From an uncultured bacterium (lineage in GTDB: Bacteria; CALINM01): a DNA stretch of 10,288 nt. Numbering within the stretch: the stretch's first letter is position 1; the number at the start of each line of letters is the position of its first letter. The position numbers and the translations under genes are program-made. The notes under the pieces were generated by a model, which worked only from the letters and a program-made list of their open reading frames with translations, ran no database searches and was not told where the DNA came from. The DNA is taken from contig CALINM010000103.1 in NCBI GenBank assembly GCA_938045315.1, forward strand, positions 1-10,288. Direction: 5' to 3'. Of the stretch, positions 1 through 5,983 are shown one piece after another.

Positions 1-1064
1 CCCTCTGCTAAAAGGAGAAGCCATGGTTCTGTTAATTTCAAATCCCTTTCACTTACTCCCTTTGTATATCCTTTAATTGAAGTTACAAACTCAGCATATC
101 CCGTTGATTGGCGCTCCCTTAGTACTAAAGCTGGAGCGTAGGTTATACGCAATCTGCCGTCCGTTCTGTCCGCAGGCTTTAACTCCCTTGGATATATCTC
201 CGCGTTTGGGCTTATATTATTAGCAACAAAATTAAAAAACCTTTCAATGTTATTTCCGTCGGTTATATTCTCGCTTAACTCTCTCAGAAGTCTTTCCTTT
301 TCCCTTTCGTCTAAAAAGGGCCTACTTTCTGGATCTAACATGTCAAGCTCTAAACGGAACTTATCAAAGTTTTCCGATAAGCTAACCCTTAATATTCCGT
401 TTTCCGCATCAAGTTCAATTTCAGCAGGTGTTGTTAAAATGTGGCGTTTTATTGGTTGCATATTTTGATCACGCCACTGAATTAAACCAATAGCAAAAAC
501 CACTTCAAATCTTTCCTCTGCTTCTCTAATTCTACGTCTAAATTCGTCTATTCGCTGGAATATCCTATTTAAATTATACTCATTTAGCCAAGGAATAAGC
601 TTTTCTTCAATGTAACTTTCCCATAGAACCCTTAGGCTATCAAGTTTATGTGGGTCATTTTGTAAAAAATTTTGAAATAGGGGAGTATTGTATGTTCTTG
701 AAGTTTCATCGTTAAAGAGCCTTATTAAATCCTCCTTTCCTTTTGTTATGTAATCATCTATATTACTATCAAAATCTTCTGGTAAATATGGCTTTAACTC
801 TTCGGGAATTGGTGGAATGTGTAGCATTTCCTTTTTGCGAATAAAAAACAACTCTTCTTGCATATTATCCTGATTTTCAGTAAATATGGAAGAACTAATA
901 TGGTTTTTAAAGGGATCGTTTAAAAGGCATTCAATCTCATAAAACCAGAAAATCTTGGAGTTAGAGCTGTATGTCCTATGAGTACCCCTTCGTAAATTGT
1001 GAATAGCATATAAAAAATCAAGCAACTTTTCTGTTTTAGTTTTTCCCCGTACCACATCAAGCAT
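1..1064 (-). CDS. N-terminal part of a probable SF1 (DNA2/NAM7-like) helicase, runs off the window
   Basis: An uninterrupted frame of about 354 codons on the minus strand continues past the left edge, so only the N-terminal part is visible. The stretch FEVVFAIGLIQWR, followed by IKRHILTTPAEIELD and later ELDMLDPESRPF and LRITYAPALVLRER, resembles from memory the accessory N-terminal region of large bacterial DNA2/NAM7-type helicases (COG1112-like). Some of these carry a C-terminal phospholipase D nuclease and act in phage defence. No Walker A or B motif falls inside the window, so helicase activity is inferred from resemblance only. The ATG at 1064 is the only ordinary start in the frame and has no good Shine-Dalgarno sequence. 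The frame stays open upstream to a TGA at 1131-1133, next to an IS end, and that extra stretch (VSRIACSFLKYDKICLLLA) looks protein-like. The original N-terminus may have been cut off by the insertion. Reality of the coding frame is fairly sure; the family call is moderate. Confidence 0.55.
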   Translation of the reverse strand, partial: MLDVVRGKTKTEKLLDFLYAIHNLRRGTHRTYSSNSKIFWFYEIECLLNDPFKNHISSSIFTENQDNMQEELFFIRKKEMLHIPPIPEELKPYLPEDFDSNIDDYITKGKEDLIRLFNDETSRTYNTPLFQNFLQNDPHKLDSLRVLWESYIEEKLIPWLNEYNLNRIFQRIDEFRRRIREAEERFEVVFAIGLIQWRDQNMQPIKRHILTTPAEIELDAENGILRVSLSENFDKFRLELDMLDPESRPFLDEREKERLLRELSENITDGNNIERFFNFVANNISPNAEIYPRELKPADRTDGRLRITYAPALVLRERQSTGYAEFVTSIKGYTKGVSERDLKLTEPWLLLLAE

Positions 1065-1140
1065 GGCTAATAATAAGCATATTTTATCATATTTAAGGAA
1101 GCTACAGGCTATACGAGAAACTGGTTTTCCTCAAATATCT

Positions 1141-1349
1141 AAGAGTGTGCTCCAAAAATAGCCCAATAGCTCCGAAATATAACCAAGTAAAGGAAAACAA
1201 AAATTTAACCGAGCTAAGCAAACCAGCTATATTCCATAAGATAAACATACCCAACACTATAAACTTTGCTATATGCTCCCTCTGAACAAACTATAGGCTT
1301 ATATCCAAGAATTTTCATCTTTTTAATAAATTCCATACAACTTGTCACC
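1141..1349 (-). pseudogene. 3' end of an IS transposase gene plus its terminal repeat
   Basis: The minus strand reads KKMKILGYKPIVCSEG, then AYSKVYSVGYVYLMEYSWFA and a TAG at 1214-1216. The same tail is found, degraded, on the plus strand at about 1790-1931, so this is the C-terminal end of the same type of transposase in inverted orientation. The outer end (about 1144-1160, gtgctccaaaaatagcc) resembles the terminal repeat of the neighbouring element. Only the last roughly 45 codons and the 3' non-coding end remain. It abuts the left end of the second IS remnant at 1361, so the two copies lie tail to head across a sharp junction. It is not expected to be functional. Confidence 0.7.
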
Positions 1350-1360
1350 TACTATACTGA

Positions 1361-2000
1361 GAGTGTTCCAAAAATCCCGAAAGTATGAGAAACTGATACT
1401 CCATGAGGCACAAAAGCTTAACCACACTTAAACCAAAAGAAATCTATAACCTTATCAAACAATTCTATAAAGAACACCTACCAGAAAAACAAAAAAGAGG
1501 AAGACCAAGAAAATACTCAAAAGAACTAATACTGCTTTAAAAACCTACCAGAAGAAAGATTGCATCGGCTCCTCCTTTGGCTTTATAAAGAAGGAATTAG
1601 AGAAAAAAGGAGAGGTTCCATATGCTATGGTAGATGGAACAGGCATAGGATACAATACACCCTTTTATCTAAGAGATAAACGAGGTCAAGAGATAAGGAA
1701 GATAAGCTCCCATTTGAAGCTGGTTGCCTTTTGTTATTGGCAAGGGGGTAAGAAAGGCATATAGCGATGAGGGTTAATGTAATAAAAAAGATAGAAAGTC
1801 TTGGCTATAAGCCTATAGTTTGTTCAGAGGATACGATGGGAGTTACTTGGATGTTAAGAGGGAGGATATGGCAAAGCTTATGGTGTTGGGTATTTTTATC
1901 TTATGGAATATGGCTGGTTTGTTTAGCTTAGTTAAATTTTTGTTTCCTTTATACTTGGTGAGGATATTAAAGTCTTTAGGTTAATTTTGGAACACCCTTC
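1361..2000 (+). mobile_element. Decayed, internally deleted insertion sequence with terminal inverted repeats
   Basis: The left end gagtgttccaaaaat (1361-1375) is matched in inverted form by attttggaacaccctt (1984-1999), which bounds an element of about 640 bp. This is much shorter than a usual IS of this kind (over 1 kb), because the middle of the transposase gene is missing. An IS-type DDE transposase is encoded in pieces (see the next entry). The family could not be assigned securely; the GRPRKYSKEL and MVDGTGIGYNTPFYLRDK segments suggest an IS4/IS5-like DDE enzyme. A second 5' end of the same type, about nine tenths identical by eye, lies inverted at 9996-10136 on the far side of the Csm operon. 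Confidence 0.75.
1403..1931 (+). pseudogene. DDE transposase pseudogene in three fragments
   Basis: The gene starts at ATG 1403 and reads LKPKEIYNLIKQFYKEHL, then GRPRKYSKELILL, ending at TAA 1538-1540. A second piece resumes with FKNLPEERLHR, so the region between LILL and FKNL was deleted. The frame then changes to FGFIKKELEKKGE followed by AMVDGTGIGYNTPFYLRDK and RGQEIRKISSHLKLVAF, which contains the probable first catalytic aspartate (VDGTG). This piece stops at TAG 1762-1764. A last piece from ATG 1767 covers the C-terminal IESLGYKPIVCSE region in yet another frame context. The deletion, several frame changes and stops make this a dead gene. Confidence 0.75.
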
Positions 2001-2008
2001 TACTTTTC

Positions 2009-2057
2009 TTGACAATTATCCTTTATTTGCACACCATGAAAGCATATTAAGGAGGTG
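2009..2057 (+). promoter_or_regulatory. Relic promoter -35 box and strong ribosome binding site of the antitoxin stump
   Basis: A perfect -35 hexamer TTGACA lies at 2009-2014, nine bases beyond the IS end, but no convincing -10 box sits 16-18 bp further on. A strong Shine-Dalgarno sequence (aaggaggtg, 2049-2057) precedes the ATG at 2064 by six bases, which fixes the start of the VapB-like stump. The start signals have outlived the gene behind them. Confidence 0.45.
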
Positions 2058-2063
2058 TATAAT

Positions 2064-2144
2064 ATGCGTGCGACATTAAACATACCTGATGACCTCATTT
2101 TTAAGGTACAAGAGCTTTCGGGTGAAAAAAACAAAACATCGGAA
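2064..2144 (+). pseudogene. VapB-type antitoxin N-terminal stump
   Basis: The first 25 or so residues, MRATLNIPDDLIFKV then QELSGEKNKT, match the ribbon-helix-helix start of small VapB-family antitoxins of type II toxin-antitoxin systems. That start is typically an MRTTLNIPDDL strand followed by a helix ending in SGEKNKT. After about residue 26 the reading frame continues to 2303, but it is only the antisense of the neighbouring nucleotidyltransferase pseudogene, so the antitoxin body and any cognate PIN toxin are missing. The junction lies near 2136-2150. The stump retains a strong ribosome binding site. The family call rests on recognition of the motif; a shared ancestry of this 27-codon piece with VapB is likely, but function is not expected. 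Confidence 0.65.
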
Positions 2145-2515
2145 AAATCCATCAGTTCCCTTGATTCATCATTTTTAATCGCCTGCAGCTTAAAACCTAT
2201 AAGATCCTCTACCCTCAATACCTTAATGGTAATTGATTCTTTAAAGATCCTTCTTTCTTCTGATCTCTCAAGCATACTCAAAGAAGGTGTTCTGAAGGCA
2301 TGAATAAAATCCACTTCTCAAATATCTTTATTGGAGATAAATACTGTGAGACATTTTCACTCCTATATTAACATTTATTAACATTTATAACCGAGTGCCT
2401 CCATGATCTTATCCACTTTTTTTTATCATTTCTATGCACAAGAAAATCAATATCGACCGTGCTTCTTGGAACCCCAAATATATTAAGTGGCAATCCACTC
2501 ACTACCCATTTTCCT
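2145..2515 (-). pseudogene. Frameshifted nucleotidyltransferase (AbiEii/DUF6036-like) pseudogene
   Basis: Pieces of one protein appear in different minus-strand frames. GKWVVSGLPLNIFG and VPRSTVDIDFLVHRND give a polymerase-beta-type nucleotidyltransferase core, with the catalytic D-x-D as DID at 2454-2446. VDKIMEALGYKC follows after a shift in a run of eight A (2417-2424 as T). Next come YRSENVSQYLSPIKIF and then VDFIHAFRTPSLSMLERS with EDLIGFKLQAIKNDESREL. Such proteins occur as AbiEii-like toxins or stand-alone nucleotidyltransferases near defence loci. A near-perfect 10-bp tandem duplication lies in the coding path at about 2370-2390 (acatttatta, then acatttataa). The N-terminus is lost at the boundary with csm5 and the C-terminus at the junction with the VapB-like stump. 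With at least two frameshifts and one stop it is dead. Confidence 0.7.
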
Positions 2516-2544
2516 TCTGTGCCTCTTCAAAGGTCTTAAATTTT

Positions 2545-3699
2545 TTAATCGGCATCAACTACCTCAATTGCCGCCCAGCCAAAGGGGATCGCTTGATTAT
2601 TTTTAAGCCATACCCTTCTTGATTTGGGTGCGATATCCTGTCCTCTGTTTAGTCCTGCATAATTGCGAACCTTTTTTCTTAAGTCTTCATCAAGAAGCAT
2701 CACAATAGTTGTGGAAATCATTCCTGAACCAAAACCAATCCTGAAGTTTCCATGATTAATTTTATACCACTCTGTTAAGGTGTAGCCAGCAGAAAACTGC
2801 TTTTCAAAATTATGAACATCCTTTGCCCACTGTGTGATATTATCCAGTATTGCGTTAAAATCTTGAGGAAGGCTAATCTCTTTATTGGTTATTTTGAACT
2901 CCTCAAGAAGTCTATTGTCCCATGTGACTGTAAATTCAAAAATCGTATTTTCTGGTATGCATTCAATCCATATGGTGGTATTCTGTCCTGATGCCTCCTT
3001 TTTGTAAGCCCATCTATCTTCTTTCTTCAAGATATTTGCAGGTATAAGAACTGTTTCAATACCATTTGCCGGATAAGCATCTGATACATGAAGCATCCTC
3101 AACCAATCAGTATTTGGAGTTTTTCTTTTATTACCAAGAAGAAAGCCTTCAAGCCATTCCTCATTAGCCCACCGGAAGAGTTTCTTTTTGTTTTTCTTTC
3201 TGAAATCTTGATCTATATCCTCTGATATTTTTTGCTCTATTTTTCCTTTAAAACCTTCCTTATCTCTGTTCTTAAAGTCCTTAAGGAGATTATAAAGTAT
3301 AGCAGTTCTAATTACTCCCTTTATTGAGGTGCCCGGGATGTAGGGTTTGCCAAAGCCATCTCTTATAAATGGTTTATAATCCTGAAGTCCACTTCCTAAA
3401 AGCCTTGTTTTGCGACCACCGCTTATCTTTGTTAAATCAGTTTCAGTTAGTGTAACCTGATTATCTTTGAAAAAATTCAAGAGTCTGAATCTATGTCCAT
3501 CTCTATCAACAGCTGCAACATAAGAATCTATCAAATTCTTTTGACGCAAGAATAAAGAAAGTTTTTCATCAGATATTTGATAGACAAATTCATTCTGATG
3601 AATATATTCAAAGGGAGTAATTTTTTGCTCAACGTTTCCTATATGGATTGGAGATTTGGTAATGAGCCTCATCTTTTTCGTTTCAAAGATATTGTTCAC
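2545..3699 (-). CDS. csm5: Csm5, type III-A effector RAMP subunit
   Basis: This is a 384-residue RAMP-family protein, a normal size for Csm5, which caps the crRNA 3' side of the Csm ribonucleoprotein. The N-terminus MRLITKSPIHIGN (from residue 10) is the typical first RAMP strand. KPYIPGTSIKGVIRTAIL at about 119-135 is the conserved glycine and lysine segment shared by Csm3 and Csm5. GFGSG at 322-326 is the glycine-rich loop. The start is GTG at 3699, overlapping the csm4 stop by 4 bp (GTGA) and preceded by aaggag six bases upstream, which supports translational coupling. It is the last gene of the operon. Directly behind its stop lies a truncated nucleotidyltransferase pseudogene, and no clear terminator was seen. 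Confidence 0.92.
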   Translation of the reverse strand: MNNIFETKKMRLITKSPIHIGNVEQKITPFEYIHQNEFVYQISDEKLSLFLRQKNLIDSYVAAVDRDGHRFRLLNFFKDNQVTLTETDLTKISGGRKTRLLGSGLQDYKPFIRDGFGKPYIPGTSIKGVIRTAILYNLLKDFKNRDKEGFKGKIEQKISEDIDQDFRKKNKKKLFRWANEEWLEGFLLGNKRKTPNTDWLRMLHVSDAYPANGIETVLIPANILKKEDRWAYKKEASGQNTTIWIECIPENTIFEFTVTWDNRLLEEFKITNKEISLPQDFNAILDNITQWAKDVHNFEKQFSAGYTLTEWYKINHGNFRIGFGSGMISTTIVMLLDEDLRKKVRNYAGLNRGQDIAPKSRRVWLKNNQAIPFGWAAIEVVDAD

Positions 3700-4685
3700 T
3701 TAACACTCCTTAACGGTGCAGTAAAGGCATAGCCATATCTGTAAACCTTGTGAACTAATATGTTAAAAGGATCGGTATCTGGTGTAACATCTATAATGCA
3801 TCCCAGTGGCTGTTCTTTTAATACACTTCCCTCAATTATAAAGCCTACGGACTTTCTCTTTAATGGAAGGGCATATCTACCAGTAGTTACCCAGCCCCTT
3901 TTTCTTATTACATCATAGGCTATTAGTTTATCTTCAAGTGCATGAAGTTCATTTTCGGATGGATGGTACAGGGAAAGTAGGGTATAAGTATCAGAGTTGT
4001 TATTCAGAATCTTCTCAAATAAACCCGAAATTTTTTGAAAATTTTCTACTTCAAACATTCCACATCCATAAGTCCTTTCTCCGCCAAGTCCAATTTCGCC
4101 AAGTGTTTTTAGCAAAACCTCAAACTCTTTTATATAAGTTTCATTATTAAAAGCGACTAAACCATAAAGCCCGGCCTTTTCTTTAAAATATACATAGCCG
4201 GCATGATAAATATTACTATTCTGTGAAATCCTATCAAGTGTAACTCGTGGCCTTATTTCAGTGATAAAGGCTTTTTTATAAATTTCTTGCGCGGATTGCA
4301 TCTTTTCAATGTCTGTTTTCATAATATCCTTTCCGTTTAACCACTTAAAGAATCCTTCCAAATCAAGCCATTTGAGTTTTTTAAGTTCTTTGCCCAGCTT
4401 CTTTTTTAAGTCTTTACTAATATGATTATCAAATAGTGGGCGTGGTAAAAAGTAATTATCTTCTTGATATAGGAAAAGCGAGCTAATCAGAAATAGAGGT
4501 TTTTCCTTAAATGCCTGAATAAGAGTAGTGACAGCATCTTTTCCATTTAAAATTCTATTAGCATTCATAAGAGCAGAAAAAAAAGTATCAGAACTTACCC
4601 ATTCAGATACGTTCTCAAGGTCAATGCCTGTATCTCCAAAATGGGTTGCACCTTTAAACTTAAGTTTATAAACGTATATTTCCAT
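3696..4685 (-). CDS. csm4: Csm4, 5'-handle-binding RAMP subunit of the Csm complex
   Basis: Csm4 (Cas5-like) binds the crRNA 5' handle and contacts Cas10. The sequence begins MEIYVYKLKFKGATHFG, a typical first RAMP strand with the HFG turn. It carries the glycine-rich loop GLGGERTYGCGMFEV about two thirds along, followed by a second domain ending in FTAPLRSVK. The frame could begin further upstream, at TTG 4700 or ATG 4697, the latter overlapping the csm3 TGA. The ATG at 4685 has a better Shine-Dalgarno sequence (ggtgg, five bases upstream) and matches where family members usually start, giving 329 residues. It follows csm3 closely and overlaps csm5 by 4 bp. All expected parts are present. 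Confidence 0.9.
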   Translation of the reverse strand: MEIYVYKLKFKGATHFGDTGIDLENVSEWVSSDTFFSALMNANRILNGKDAVTTLIQAFKEKPLFLISSLFLYQEDNYFLPRPLFDNHISKDLKKKLGKELKKLKWLDLEGFFKWLNGKDIMKTDIEKMQSAQEIYKKAFITEIRPRVTLDRISQNSNIYHAGYVYFKEKAGLYGLVAFNNETYIKEFEVLLKTLGEIGLGGERTYGCGMFEVENFQKISGLFEKILNNNSDTYTLLSLYHPSENELHALEDKLIAYDVIRKRGWVTTGRYALPLKRKSVGFIIEGSVLKEQPLGCIIDVTPDTDPFNILVHKVYRYGYAFTAPLRSVK

Positions 4686-4696
4686 TGTTACCACCA

Positions 4697-5494
4697 TCAA
4701 ACGCCAAAAAGGGTTTTAATGTTAGTTAAATCATCCAGTGAGTTGCATATGACAATTTTTGTTGAATCGCCGTTCTTTAGATAATCAACAGTTATCGCTC
4801 TAATGCCATCAGTTCTATATTTGATTTCTACCTTTCCATACCCTCTTGAGCCATGGCCACCAATGGAATCAAGTTCTAAAAGGTCAAGGGCAAGTTTAAG
4901 ATTTTTTAGGTCATCCTCTATATGAGCTTTATCCTCTACATTGTATACAAGTTCTAATTCAAACTCCGCTCCACGGGGGACTCTCTCAATCTGTCTTGGA
5001 TTGGCTGCTGATGTAACTCTGTCAATAGCATTCTCAAACTTCCACTCTGTGTATTGAAGTCCAGTATCAATGTCAGAAAGTTTCGACACGCTATCTCTCG
5101 TAAGATAAAGATCACGAACTATCAAACGAGCAGGAAAGTTTTTGCCCCCATCTTTACCTGTTGAACCAAATATTCTACAAACGGGACAGGAAAATGCATC
5201 TTTTTCATTGTCGCAGACATGAATCCAAACTTCATTACTTCTTGTTCCTATGTTTCTTCTTTTTGTTGTACCCACAATTCCTAAATCTATTGCGAGTGCC
5301 TTTTCAAGCAAAGAGCGCATCTTGCCTTTCATGGAACTACCAGGTATATAAGGTTCACGGGTTACAGGATCACGAACAACAGATAAATCAATAGCCCCTA
5401 TTTCCATATTTTCTTTTGAGGCACCAATGTGCATACCTGTCAGGCACTCAAGGATACCCGAAATGATAATTTTACCTAATAGATTTCCATCCAT
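4697..5494 (-). CDS. csm3: Csm3, backbone RAMP subunit and target-RNA nuclease
   Basis: Csm3 forms the filament along the crRNA and cuts bound target RNA every six nucleotides. At 265 residues it is of somewhat larger than usual size. The catalytic aspartate is visible as D36 in MEIGAIDLSVVRD, equivalent to D33 of the streptococcal protein. EPYIPGSSMKGKMRSLLE (about 47-64) is the conserved crRNA-contacting segment. H92, C94, C103 and C106 (HVC...CPVC) look like the zinc-binding site seen in this subunit. IGGHGSRGYGKVEI near the C-terminus is the glycine-rich loop. The ATG at 5494 is preceded by ggagga at the right distance, 15 bp after the csm2 stop. The nuclease should be active. Confidence 0.93.
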   Translation of the reverse strand: MDGNLLGKIIISGILECLTGMHIGASKENMEIGAIDLSVVRDPVTREPYIPGSSMKGKMRSLLEKALAIDLGIVGTTKRRNIGTRSNEVWIHVCDNEKDAFSCPVCRIFGSTGKDGGKNFPARLIVRDLYLTRDSVSKLSDIDTGLQYTEWKFENAIDRVTSAANPRQIERVPRGAEFELELVYNVEDKAHIEDDLKNLKLALDLLELDSIGGHGSRGYGKVEIKYRTDGIRAITVDYLKNGDSTKIVICNSLDDLTNIKTLFGV

Positions 5495-5509
5495 GATTAA
5501 TCCTCCCTT

Positions 5510-5983
5510 TTATGAATCTTTACCTCCATAAAATCTGTGGTAAGCAATAATACCCTCTATGAGGGCAATTAACTTTTTAAAGTCCTCATAGGTTTTAGCA
5601 CCCGCTGTTATAGCAGGTTCTAATACATCCATTAAAGGTTTAATTTTTTCTCTATCCCTGCCAGCTGCATAAGCAAGTTTTGGCTTTAAAAGCACAACTA
5701 AATCCGAATTAAAATTCTTTCCCTTATTTGACTGGACATCAATCCTTCTTACCCCATCGAGGAATCTTCTGACCTGAGTTGTTTTTAGATCAAGAAGCTT
5801 GAGATATTTTCCCATTTTATCTGCTATTTCAACCAATTCATTAGCAGACAATTCTTTAAGCCCTCTTGTCTTATACGACTCTATTTTTTGTTTAACTTCC
5901 TGTACAGGTGATTCTTCCTGTCTTCTGTCGGCTCTGTTTTCTTGACGAGGCTCTCTTTGTCCATGATGTCTATTATCTGGCAT
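5510..5983 (-). CDS. csm2: Csm2, small subunit of the Csm complex, with charged N-terminal extension
   Basis: Csm2 is the helical small subunit that lines the target-RNA channel opposite Csm3. The recognisable core is LKPKLAYAAGRDREKIKPL followed by helices ending in IIAYHRFYGG. The first 30 or so residues (DNRHHGQREPRQENRADRR and on) are very rich in Arg, Gln, Glu and Asp, are probably disordered and are not part of the usual fold. The frame is open from GTG 5992, which would give 160 residues, but the ATG at 5983 has a better-spaced ribosome binding site (ggtga), giving 157 residues. The gene overlaps the end of cas10 by about 11 bp, implying coupled translation. Confidence 0.85.
   Translation of the reverse strand: MPDNRHHGQREPRQENRADRRQEESPVQEVKQKIESYKTRGLKELSANELVEIADKMGKYLKLLDLKTTQVRRFLDGVRRIDVQSNKGKNFNSDLVVLLKPKLAYAAGRDREKIKPLMDVLEPAITAGAKTYEDFKKLIALIEGIIAYHRFYGGKDS

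Noticed and set aside
247-468. Plus-strand frame of 73 codons
   Set aside because: It lies wholly antisense to the long helicase-like frame and has a low-complexity, Ser-rich product.
2055-2303. Continuous 82-codon plus-strand frame starting at GTG 2055
   Set aside because: Only the first roughly 27 codons after ATG 2064 look like a protein. The rest is the antisense of nucleotidyltransferase pseudogene sequence, so it is a chance fusion.
2434-2622. Plus-strand frame of 62 codons
   Set aside because: It overlaps csm5 and the nucleotidyltransferase pseudogene on the other strand, has no ribosome binding site and no recognisable product.
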